64,000 nucleotides of DNA from Sebastes aleutianus (taxonomy: Eukaryota; Chordata; Actinopteri; Perciformes; Sebastidae): NCBI GenBank assembly GCA_916700875.1, contig CAKAKS010000067.1, forward strand, positions 3,970,909 to 4,034,908. The letters are read 5' to 3'. The translations under genes and the position numbers were made by a program. Of the stretch, positions 23,816 through 34,105 are shown piece by piece. The notes below the pieces were generated by a model. The model was not told the DNA's origin. It worked only from the letters and a program-made list of their open reading frames with translations, and did not search any database. Within the stretch, counting starts at the first letter, position 1. Every line of letters begins with the position of its first letter.

Positions 23816-24949
23816 TTGAATCTCAAACAATGTGTAACCCAATATTAGACAATTTAATTACGGAGGTAGGTATAAGTGAATATCAACGGCTTCTCTGAAC
23901 AGCTAATCAAGAGGTTTTTAATTAGCTTGGTGACATCTTACTATAAAGTTGTTGTATTTCCTGGAAGAAGACATTGTTCAGTACAGTTTACAGGAAGTTA
24001 TATCCTGTTGTGGTGAGAAACAGCTGCAAATGTTTTCTCATTCAAGGAAACACAAATGAGCTGCTGACATGCCAAAGTACCTGAAAGTAATCAATAAAAC
24101 AAAAATCATAAAATTCAGAGTTGTGTGCCGCACTACATATTTATTTTCACAAACTTTGAAAGAGAGACTCACCGTTGAATAAGCCTGTTTGACAGAAACA
24201 ACTTAAGGTAAATTATGTGTTTGTGTTAAGTTTGTGAAGTTATTTAGCGTTCTTCCCGACAGCATGGTCGGGGATTCCTTAGGTTTTCTAGTTACATATA
24301 CCAGTAACTTCACTCTCGCTCTAAAACTGAACCTGCTACAGGCTCTGAAAAAAGTAAAGTCGTCGGAGCACGCCAGCATCCTCAAGGAGTGGAAGGGGTT
24401 AAAATAGAAGTGTATCTGTTTTGTCAGACAGCTGAACAATGTGGCTGAAACACCTCTTGTGGTAATTCTCATTAAATTTGAACTACAGGAGTAACAGGTA
24501 AAAAAAAAAAATCTTCACTTGTTGCTCTTCCTCCTTTGTCTATCCAAAGCTTGTAAGATTAAACCCACTAGTCTTTTTCACTCTGTAAGAGCTTTAGGTA
24601 CTACATGGTGGCACAACAGGGGTCAGGTAAAACCTTAAAATAAAGCATATTCCATACATATTTAGATCAGTATCAGTGGATTCAATGTACACAATGCACA
24701 AGCTAACATACACAACATTCTTTCACATAGTTACTTTAATAATTTTCTTCAGTACTGGAGAGAGCTTTACATTTTGGACAATAATAATTATATAAGCAGT
24801 AATTGTTGTTAAGAGTGGGAGTGCATTTTGGGTCTTAACCAGTGAGGCTGAAATATTAAACAATGGATAATGATACCTGTGTCTAGACTTACAGGGGATG
24901 AAAGATTACCCTGGAGCCTCCTGGGGCCGTACCGAGACATGCAGACAGA
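23816..24949. other. Non-coding stretch, no gene seen
   Basis: No recognisable exon or element boundary. An 89-codon minus frame at 24203-24472 has no features. Confidence 0.4.
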
Positions 24950-26158
24950 GGCTGTATTCGATACCGCCTACTACATACTACTGAGGAACGCAGTATACAG
25001 TACATCCTGCATACTGCGTACCTCAGTAGTATGTAGTATGTGACGGTTAAAGCGATGTATTTAGCAGTATGCTAGACAAGGCTTTAGTCTTTAAACCAGC
25101 TCTCAAAGCACTGGACAAAAAAACAAACTCGTACCACTATTACAATATTATCTAACAATATAACTTTGATTTAGTTGTTTATGTTATGTTAGTTTACTTT
25201 ATAAGACACTGCAGATTTAAACTATTTATTCTAACAGCTCATAATGAAGTCAGACAAACAGGATCATCAACGAGGGGAGACGGGAAATATAAAATATTGA
25301 TCCACAACATTTACTCAAACTGCTTTTTCAGTTACAGCAACTAAACAGTGGACTGATCTCCCTCCAGATATTAGAGGAATGTTAAAAAGGGTCACGTTGT
25401 CACAGCAAGAATCTCTCTGCCCCGTCAGAGGCTGCTCTTTTCCTCTCCTCTCCTCTCCTCTCCTCTCCTCTCCTCTCCTCTCCTCTCCTCTCCTCTCCTC
25501 TCCTCTCCCGCCCGCCCGCGGGAGATTGTGGAGCTTTTCAACTCCAAAAAGGCAGATAAACACAGGTTCCTGTTCATTTATAATGGACATCTCTGTTGTG
25601 ATATTTAAACAAACAATCCGTCAACAAGGAAATAAAAGCTTCTTGTCTACGAGACCGGTCTCTTGAGAGAGCTCCAGCCAGCTCATAGCGGTCTGTGAGC
25701 GTTACTACCTGGCTGGCTGGCAGCGACTCCGGCAGGCACTAGATAGCTGTCCCGGCAATTTGTGGAGCTTCTAAACTCCGGTAACGGTAGAACAAATGTT
25801 CGATCCGCCATCTAACTTTGTAAAACTGCTGATATTAAAAATCTACACAGTTGATTTCTCGCCTCAAAAACTTTCAGAAGTGAATTTAGTGATGAAATAG
25901 CTACGAAAAATTTAAAAACGAGTAGTTTTTGGCTTCTGTTGTTGTAACTGTAGCCTGTAGCGGTCCAGCGCTTTTCATTGTGGGATACAGTAGGCAAGGT
26001 AGACTGGTCCAATACATACTGGAGATTTTTTCCAAATCAGTACGACATCTGGGTATTTTTGGCATACTGTCGATTTTGCTTTTGTTCGCATACTACATAC
26101 TACATTTTGGCCAAATCAGTGCATACTACTAGTATAGTATGCAGTTTCGAATACAGCC
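24950..26158. mobile_element. 1.2-kb non-autonomous TIR element
   Basis: Outer ends GGCTGTATTCGATACCGC (24950) and the inverted TTTCGAATACAGCC (ending 26158) pair with each other. Subterminal 'tactacatactac' phrases also pair across the element and form a local hairpin at 24969-25045. A short target duplication is not obvious. The interior includes a TCTCC microsatellite and no transposase. The ends match a MITE style I have seen widely in fish; superfamily uncertain (hAT or PIF/Harbinger). Confidence 0.7.
25437..25508. repeat. (TCTCC)n microsatellite
   Basis: About fourteen pentamer units followed by a CCCGCC-rich tail. It produces artificial ORFs on both strands. Confidence 0.95.
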
Positions 26159-27299
26159 AGAGTTGTGTTGGTCAACGAGTTGACACGGTAACGAGCTGTG
26201 AGCCTGCGGCCTTCTGGGAAGAAGCAGCCATGACAGACTGAATGAGAAACACTGAACGTTCAGACTCATGATGAATGGCTGCTGGTGGTTTAACAGCAGA
26301 GAGGAATATAAAAGTAAATGATATTGTAGAAGCAGAAAAGTAGCCAGAACAGAACAGTATTATAAGAGAGAAAAAAATAGGAGCTGCACAATCATTTGTT
26401 GATACATATGTTTTTGGTGTTGGGCTGCAGAGGAATGAGAAGGTCTGAGCAGAAATGACCCAACAAAGGGCTGTACTGAGGAGATGTGAGGCTCCTGGGA
26501 AATCAACATAATGAAACCTTCTCACCTGAAAACACAGGTCGCCGGGCCGCACAGTGATTGTCTTTCATCTGGATCAGATGGAAAAATGAGCCGGTGACGG
26601 TGTGGACCAACAGCAGCTTCTGGGTGAGGAGGATTTAAGTGGCCTGTAAAGATCCACTAGTGGTGGTGTACACTTTGTGTTAGACTATAACTGCTCTATG
26701 GCTTTATACACGGAGACACAGAGGGAAACATTTGCTCGGCCATAAGTTGGATGTCAGAGCAGAGTGATGGGAACAGACTTAAGAGAAGTACAAATGTCCC
26801 AGCAGAGGTCATACTGGAGCTATGAGGTCCTGGATCTATAAATATAATTAAACAACCATCCTAACAGACTGAGGACTGCCAGCAGCACATAAACTGACTG
26901 ACTGTGATGCAGCCTGCTGGATAAGACACTAAAAAGGAGCAAATCAAGTAGCAGAACATGGCATTTGCTGTTTTAAAAAGGGGTTATACTACTATGGGTG
27001 AGGTCCTGGGTACTTTCAGTTGTAGTTTGATGCTCTAATCTGTGATAATAAATGATATAAGTGGCTATATCATCCAATTTTGTATGAATTAGAAAGCAGG
27101 CTCAGGACCGAGCGATGCAGTTTGTAGATGCTGTGATGCATTGGCATAGCATTAGCTCTCAATGACTATGTTTACATGCACACTAATATTCCCTATTACT
27201 CCGAATATGACAATATTCTGAATTTGATACGGGTCATATAAATAGCATATTCCGTTTGAATATTCTGAATTAGGCCTTCTCCTGAATGCAGCATTTTCC
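26159..27299. other. Non-coding stretch, no gene seen
   Basis: Minus frame 26172-26552 (126 codons) is hydrophobic but has no recognisable family. No TIRs or splice-bounded exon found. Confidence 0.4.
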
Positions 27300-27560
27300 G
27301 ATTAAGCAACACATTCTCGTCCCAACTCGTCACATACGGCCGCTTTGTAACGGCCTTTGGCATCACTTTAGGATTAGGGAAAAAAAACACTTAGTTAGGT
27401 TTAGGAAAAAAACTATATTTGAGCTTAAAACTACTACATTTATACAGTGAAAACGAAACTGAATGTTGTGAACATGGAACACAAACGACCAACACGGGAG
27501 ACAAACAGTGGCCTCCTGGATGAAAGCCTTCTGTTTGTTGGACCCATCCACCTCCCCTCC
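27300..27560. repeat. Dispersed repeat family, copy 4 (inverted)
   Basis: Contains 'cccaactcgtcacatac', 'ttagttaggtttaggaaa' and 'ttgttggacccatccacc'. These match, in reverse or direct form, copies at 2.3, 4.3, 21.8 and 31.1 kb. Confidence 0.6.
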
Positions 27561-27656
27561 TTTTCGCTCTTTGAACTACGTCACCACACTGCTGGCGTAC
27601 TTTCTCGGAACTGTGTTACCTTGCCTGACACACCACTAACACCTACTGCTGATTTA

Positions 27657-27705
27657 CAGATAGATAGATAGATAGATAGTAACTTTATTAATCCAGATGG
27701 AAATT
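27657..27705. repeat. (GATA)n with LINE-3'-tail-like flank
   Basis: A short GATA run precedes 'actttattaatccagatgg', which resembles the reversed 3' tail of fish LINEs that end in such tetranucleotides. The LINE body itself is not visible here. Confidence 0.45.
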
Positions 27706-27708
27706 CAA

Positions 27709-28258
27709 GTGTAGTCACAGACAAAGTTTGGTGTGGTCCAGATGGTAAACCTTGTTTACCAAAATTTCCCCACTATGCAAAGTTGACTCATACTAGAGAT
27801 CATGCGTCAAAGGGGTGTATGATAAGGGAAATACAGAGATATTGGTTCACTAAAGGTTTCTGTAACTACTCCCAAAAACTTTGTCAAAGCTGTGTGATCT
27901 GTGCTACTAAATGTTGATAGAAGAATCCAAATCCCACAAAGCGCTCACCCAGCTCCACAGAAACCATTTGATAATTTGCAAATGGATTTTATTGAGCTAA
28001 CACCAAGCGAGGGAAAGAAATATTGCCTTGTTTTTGTTGATTTATTCTCAAAATATGTTGAAGCACTTCCAACATCAAAACAGGATGCTGCAGCAGTCAC
28101 TAAGGCATTAATCAGAGAGATAATTCCAAAATGGGGAATCCCTGCTTAAATCTCAAGTGACAATGGCACACCATTTGTAAGTGCTGCTCTCAAGAGTGTT
28201 GGTGAATATCTGGGCATCAACATGAAACAACACTGTGCTTACCACCCAGAGAGTAGAT
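27709..28258 (+). pseudogene. Endogenous retrovirus integrase fragment
   Basis: The first third carries the N-terminal zinc-binding HHCC region of a retroviral integrase (HASKGCMIREIQRYW, then CQSCVICA). The rest is the start of the catalytic core: the first acidic residue is in MDFIEL (about 27982), the second in SSDNGTPF (about 28160), followed by KQHCAYHP. Sequence style fits gamma/epsilon-like fish retroviruses. Breaks are a single-base frameshift near 27910, an in-frame TAA at 28147-28149, and truncation at about 28256 before the third catalytic residue. No gag, protease, RT or LTRs are seen nearby. In an intact provirus this enzyme inserts viral DNA into the host genome; this copy cannot. 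Confidence 0.82.
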
Positions 28259-28770
28259 GACGCCAACGGACGCAACATGGCACCCATTCCAACGATTAGG
28301 GTGCAGCCGTAGGGAACGAATCTGCTATCTATTCCTGCTCACCATCATCATCGTCCCACCACTGCTACTGCTACATGAAGGGTCTTGGCGGAATCAAAGC
28401 CAACCTTGTGGTACCCTGAACGTCAGACAACACAACCGAACCAAAAGAGACCTGTTGCATGACTTCCCCGACAGTGACCAAACCTGAAGAAAACGCATGG
28501 TATGCAGCCATGGTGATGACCACAAGAAAAGTGACCACCAACGGTTGCTATGTTTGTGCACAACTCTCTCATGGGGTGGGCACCACCCTACCTGTCCAAC
28601 CAAGCCCGCTAAAGGTCTCAGAAACATTAGGGGTCATGGTGGCTTTCACGCTGGGTGTTTCTCTGCAGGACAGAGTTGTGAAGGACATGACTGATGACTT
28701 AAGACTATGCAATATCAGTATAGTAAATTATGCTGGTTCCACAGCAACATTCTGGAAGCACAAAGACTAA
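28257..28770 (+). pseudogene. Retroviral env-like N-terminal fragment
   Basis: Directly abuts the integrase fragment. One frame (28257-28487) begins with an ATG and has a strongly hydrophobic segment resembling a long leader or membrane anchor, then a basic stretch (NRTKR). A second frame (28459-28770) contains NAWYAAMVMTTR and NGCYVCAQLSHG, which resemble the surface-unit start of fish retroviral envelope proteins. Frames are broken between the two, and nothing corresponding to a fusion peptide or transmembrane subunit is visible. Assignment to env is by position and weak motif similarity. Confidence 0.5.
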
Positions 28771-28774
28771 ATAC

Positions 28775-29245
28775 AGAAGGGACTAATTATTAACAGATGA
28801 AACTCAGGTGTGGCAAAAACAGGCGGGAAAACACACAAAGACAGGAAGTAAAACCAAACATGACACATGGGCACAGCGTGTTTCAAAATAAAACAGGAAA
28901 CAGACTAAACAAAAACCCAAGATCATGAAAAAATTAAGTGAGAAGTAGAGTCATTTTCTCATAGACTTCTATAAACAATCAGATTTTTTTTTTTCAATTT
29001 TAGTGGCAATATTTGTCATTGTTTTGTGTTGTTAATTGATTTCCAATAATATATACATGCATAAAGCAGCATATTTGTCCACTCCCATGTTGATAAGAGT
29101 ATTAAATACTTGACAAATCTCCCTTTAAGGCACATTTTGAACGGATAAAAAAATGTGTGATTAATTTATGATTAATCACGATTAACTATGGACAATCATG
29201 TGATTCATCGCGATTAAATATTTGTATTGATTGACAGTCCTAATT
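28775..29245. repeat. Interspersed repeat fragments
   Basis: 28800-28930 has 'gcgggaaaacacacaaag' and 'aggaagtaaaaccaaacatg'. 29130-29240 has nested inverted phrases around 'gattaatcacgattaac' and ends 'attgacagtccta', a terminus style of short DNA transposons. No coding potential. Confidence 0.4.
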
Positions 29246-29459
29246 TTAATAGATTTCCATGCTGTAAGAATCACAAAGTCAATGAGTGATGATTATTACT
29301 TTTTCCACATGGAAGAAAACATGCAGTCCTGCTCCGAACAATTTGCACAAAAACGTGAAACACTATTGATGCACACACACGCACACATGCACTAATATAT
29401 GTATGAACTGCAAACCTTCACACAGCAATTAATGACTTTGAAGACACGGGAGAAGGAAG

Positions 29460-30218
29460 ATCAGGAACCAACACTTCTGGTAAGATGGGAGCTTTATTTA
29501 TAATAATGTTATTGTGGATTTAAATGTTTTATCAGTTTGTGTATTTAAACTGACGACAGTAGCTGATACTATGTGAAGTGGGGAAACAAAAAAACATTTT
29601 TTTTACATTAAAAAGGGACGACTATGATTTCATTTGGACTTTAACATAAAGTGTAGCATAAATAGTCCAATTACAAGCTGAGTAATAAACTACAATATTG
29701 TTGTCCATTGACACTAAATTTATTAAATAATTTTAGTGTGCTACTTTAATACTTCTTGGGACTAAATTGGCCCACTTTTTTTAGTTTATAAAAGTATACT
29801 TTTAAGTATATTATCTCTGATAAGTATATAAAAAGTAAACATATAAAGTACACTCTCTTCTTTTGAGTTTAAAAGAAGTACACTAACAGCAGACTTTAAT
29901 AAACTTATTTTTGATATGGGAAATAAAAAAAATGGGCCAATTTAGTCCCAAGAAGTGTTGAAGTATTACATACAACAGTACATTGATATTAGTATACTTT
30001 ATAAAATAAACTTTTTTTCAAATACTTTTTTATGACTAAGTACCTGCAAAATGAATGCCATTCCCATCAGCCTCAGCTGTACTGTGGCGCCTGTACATTC
30101 TTATTACATTGTTAATTTCAGTAATGGCATGTCTCATTTCTCTTTTTTCTTTCCTTCCCTGTAAACCTAATTCCCCCTCCATCTCTATTCCTCTCCTCCT
30201 CTTCAGGACTGTTTGAAA
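29460..30218 (+). repeat. Upstream region of receptor pseudogene with AAGTATACTT-type repeat
   Basis: A possible non-coding exon ends at CTTCTG before GTAAGATGG (about 29480), and a 3' splice site CTCTTCAG lies just before the receptor ATG (30206). Between them (29735-30050) is a palindromic repeat. 'acttcttgggactaaattgg' (about 29752) pairs with the inverted copy near 29934, with AAGTATACTT-like decamers in and around the arms. Confidence 0.45.
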
Positions 30219-30780
30219 ATGTCAGTCAACTATTCCGGTAACGACTCCCTTCATTCTTCCTCCTCCAACACCTTCCCCTATCTATGCTTTGACTCCGTCA
30301 TTGGTTGGTACATGTTCGCTGCCTTAGTCTTGACTAACGTCGTCGTCCTCCTCCCTCTCTTTTTCTTTGTCCTCTATCTGGGATTCCAGCGGTGGAAACA
30401 ACAGCGTTGTGTTTCCTCAGCAGCCGTCATGTTCTTGATGATAGACTACTTTGAGTTCACCCTTATACTAAACGCCTGCCTAATGGCGTTCTTTTTAATT
30501 GCCATGATTTTCAGCAGCCTTTCCGTTCTCTGCGTTCTGACTCGCTTGCGGCTGGGGGAGGCGGGCGGGGTCGGGGTGCGGGTTGACCAATCAAAGCTGA
30601 GGGCTTTCCACACCATCATGATCATAATGGGAGTATGGTGAGCCTCTCAAAAACAGTGAGCCACAGTGCTCATTGTGTGGTGATTGCATTTTCAGGGTGG
30701 TTCAATCTTGTGTTACCTCTGCTGTTTCTGCACAGAGCCCGAAAAGGTGGCAGGCTGCAAACACAAAACTGAATCAGGAT
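30219..30780 (+). pseudogene. 7TM receptor pseudogene, internally deleted
   Basis: The ATG at 30219 begins MSVNYSGNDS, with a predicted N-glycosylation site. A first membrane helix follows (about residues 26-50) ending LYLGFQRWKQQR, clearly homologous to LYLGYQRWRRQ in the intact receptor at 41634. The frame then jumps to FSSLSVLCVLTRLRLGEAGG (helix 5 end and loop 3 of the intact copy), so helices 2-4 are deleted, about 100 residues. It reaches the start of helix 6 (LRAFHTIMIIMGVW) and meets TGA at 30639-30641. Beyond the stop, DNA still resembles helix 7 and the C-tail (ctgctgtttctgcacagagc at about 30719) but is out of frame and partly deleted. It therefore cannot make a functional receptor. 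Confidence 0.85.
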
Positions 30781-30889
30781 GAGGATCGGGTCAGATTAGT
30801 GTGAAATTAGATTGCATGAGATAAGAGTGAAACTATTATATTTTAGTTATCATCACAAGGGAGTTGCAACCCAGTCGCCAGAAAACAAA

Positions 30890-31458
30890 TGTTGGCATTG
30901 TACGTTTCTGCAAACCACGGGAAACATTAGACGTCTCTGAATCAAAAATATGTGAAACACTTCATTTTACAGGTCCGCAAATTTCACGGTAATTAGGTGA
31001 TAAATAGCAAGTAACCTATTTGAAATTTCAAATTATACAAAAATTTTTCCTCAAAATTTATCAAAAAGGCAACACAACTACTAGGTTAAGGTTAGAAAAA
31101 ACATCATGGTTAGTGTAAAAACAATAACATAACAACTGTAACAACTTCACTACCGTCAATAAACAACAACCACCCTTAGCGGACTTTCTTACGTAACGTT
31201 ACATAACAAGCCCAACAACGCTACGTAACAAGTGTAAATTCAACATTTAGTTTTAGGTTCACATGGGACACCAACAGCGGTCTCCTGGTTGAAAGTCCTG
31301 TGTTTGTTTGACCCATCCACCACCCCTTAGAGGACTTTCTATCTTGTTATACTCACTATTATATCATGTAACTTTCAATAACGGCCGCTCAATATACTGC
31401 GTCACTTGCTGTCGACATTCAACATATTCGTGGTTTGCAGAAACTTACAATGCCAACA
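30890..31458. mobile_element. 569-bp TIR element of the dispersed family
   Basis: The left end TGTTGGCATTGTACGTTTCT (30890) and its inverted copy at 31429-31458 pair over 30 bp with two mismatches. The interior contains the recurring modules 'ctaggttaaggttag', 'gcggtctcctggttgaaag' and 'gacccatccacc', so this may be the only copy of the dispersed family here with both ends recognisable. No coding capacity and no clear target duplication. Confidence 0.65.
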
Positions 31459-31587
31459 GGAAACTGTGCTGTTCCTCAAATTAATAAATAAAATAAAGGC
31501 GCCGCCTTCTTCTGCAATGGTTTAATGACACTAAACTGGAGAATTAGAGCCACCAACTGATTATCTCAGTGCGCGCAATTCCTAATA

Positions 31588-32205
31588 CTCACCAGGCGGC
31601 AACCTCCAGGTCTGAAAAGTGAAGCCAATGCTGAAGTGCCTTAAACTTGCATTTTTTCTAACAGCCAGCAGGGGGACTCCTCTGGTTGCAAAAATAAGTC
31701 AGATCTAGTTTATGAAAGTCTATGAAAAATGAGCCTACTTCTCACTTGATTTATTGCCCCAGTAAACATTGTAAACATGAGTTTATGGTCTCAATCTCTA
31801 GTTTCAAGTCTTCTTCAATACAGCATGATGTTCATTTAGTAAATTATGGTCCCATTTAGAGTCAAATACACCATAAAGCAGGGGATGCTTTAGGGCGGGG
31901 CTACATTGAGATTGACAGGTCGCTACCACGGCGTTGTCCAGTCTGGGAGTTGTCCGTGTTTTCATCTTACAACTTTAATTTGATCACAGTGTGTTTTCAG
32001 TTCATCAAAGTTAATTGGTCGCCTAAAAATGTCTTCTTCAGCGTTCAGTTGTACTTTGCTCCAACCTCTCGTGTCACTCTGGTTGCAAAAACCAAGATGG
32101 CGACAGCCAAAATGCCAAACTCGAGGCTTCAAAACTGCAGTCCACAAACCAATGGGTGACGTCACGGTGACTACGTCCACTTCTTATATGCAGTCTATAA
32201 CACAT
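31588..32205. repeat. Interspersed repeat, probably a common fish element
   Basis: Starts 'gcggcaacctccaggtctga' and runs through 'gaagccaatgctgaagtgcc', 'cagccagcagggggactcc', 'aagatggcgacagccaaaat' and 'gtgacgtcacggtgac' to 'atgcagtctat'. I remember these phrases as a dispersed non-coding element in spiny-rayed fish; the short ORFs in it are artefacts. Confidence 0.5.
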
Positions 32206-33209
32206 AACAGTAGTAGCAGTAGTGGAAACATGCATTAATTTGCATTTGCCAATTTAATGAAAATCCTGTTAAAATCTGCCGTAAATTTGGATGTAAACTT
32301 GGCCCATTAGGAACCATGTGAGTGGAAAATGTTTGACAAAAGCATCAAACTTAAACCGTGACTTCCCAGAAATTTTAAAAGAGCTGAATAAGGTTAAATT
32401 GGAGTAATGTGTCTAACAGCGTCAGGAAGAGAAGTTCATAGGTTCTGAAATATTGAATACCTTTATAGCACAAGATAAAAAATTTAATTTCATACTTCAT
32501 GGATTTGCTTCATAAGTCTATGCTGCACAGTAAGCACACAAATGATTTTATAACATTTTTGATTGTCAATATTTAATACATAATATTAGAATATAGAAAA
32601 CATCACATGTTATAGACTTAAGAAAATATATTAGATATGATTTAATATACCAGGATTAGTATTAAATATATTAGATCCAAAACCTTACCTATACTGTATG
32701 TCCCTGTACTTTTAGAAATGGTTAATGTTTTATATCATTTAACCAGGCTGGAAAAATTGGGTGGATGTCATCAGTGCTGCTAAATGTTGGACTAAATAAT
32801 CTGTAACCTGTAACTTAATATTCATGTTTTTCAGTAACACTTTTGGTGTGCCACAGGGATCAATTCAAGGCCAAATTAAGTTAATGAGATAATGCCAAAG
32901 AGACACCACATTATTGTCATGTCATTTTCTGCATTCAATTGTGATAATTTTGAGGCATTATAATCTACACAAATTAGTTTTACTAGTTTACTACCTTGTC
33001 TGTGTTGTATAAATGAGTTGTGTATAAATGGTTTGTGCATTCTGTTTTCTGTGATGTACATATAAATGGAGATAAAAACTGTAAATACTATAAATATACA
33101 ATAGATATAGATATATAAACCTTGACTCAGAAATGTTTGTATGTACCTTGACTTAATTGTATTGATTTGATTCAGTGCCTTTCCATAAAATCAAGCATGA
33201 TGAAACATT
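32206..33209. other. AT-rich non-coding stretch
   Basis: No gene, TIR or tandem unit recognised. Confidence 0.4.
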
Positions 33210-34105
33210 TCATTTGAAAATCTGTTTCTAAATATACTTTAGCTTGAGCAAAGTATATTTGGCTAAGTACTATAAGTTCACTTAAAGAAAACTTATACAG
33301 ATATGTTTAAAAGGTTATTTATTCTCCAACTGTCTGTTGAGCTACATTTCAGTTAAGAGTTTTATTGTATTAATTCACAGTGTTCATATTTTGTTAATTT
33401 GAAAGTAACCACACAAAATAAAATACCGGCTGTCATGCTAGTTAGATGGATATCTGACTAGGCCTTTAATTCAATGATGCTTACCAAAAATAAGTTTATT
33501 CAAGTGTGCTATTAGTGTACTTCTTTTAAACTTAAAATAAGAGAGTATACTTTCAGTTTTCTTTTTATGTATTCATCAGAGATATACTTAACAAAAGTAT
33601 ACTCAAGTATACTTGGCTCATACTGACAAGTATACAGAAAAGTATAAGTATATTTGGCTTATAGGCCTACTTGTACTTAATCCTTTGATTGAGGTATAAT
33701 TAAATATTCTTGGGCTACAATTATACTTGTAGTATAAAACTCTTAAACTGTACTGAGAGTATACTTTAAAGTGTACTTTCATAACTAAAAAGTGGGCTAC
33801 AAGTATAAAACTAGGAAACTAGATCAGTATACTTATAGTATAGTTGCAGTATAAAATAAAACTTAGGTGTAAACTAGTTGTGTACTCAAAGTTTACTACT
33901 CTTACATTTAAAGTATACTTAAAAGTACACTTTTATGAACTAAAAAGTGGGCCAATTTAGTCACAAGAGGAATTGAAGTATTACACTTACAAGTATACTA
34001 CAAGTGCATTGATATTAGTATACTTATTACCTGAAATATACTTGGGATTATACTTGAACTATACTTAAGTTTACTTCATAAAATTAAATTAAAGTATACT
34101 TCCTT
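33210..34105. repeat. AAGTATACTT-type palindromic repeat block
   Basis: The self-complementary decamer AAGTATACTT and close variants (aagtataNact, agtatacttgg) recur every 10-40 bp. They accompany phrases such as 'gggccaatttagtcacaag', 'ttgatattagtatacttatt' and 'cctttttgtaaggg' that also occur at 35.5-35.7, 37.9-38.1 and 40.2-40.35 kb. It directly precedes the tandem units. Confidence 0.75.

Noticed and set aside
25315..25666. ORFs of 91 and 95 codons on opposite strands
   Set aside because: Both run through the TCTCC microsatellite.
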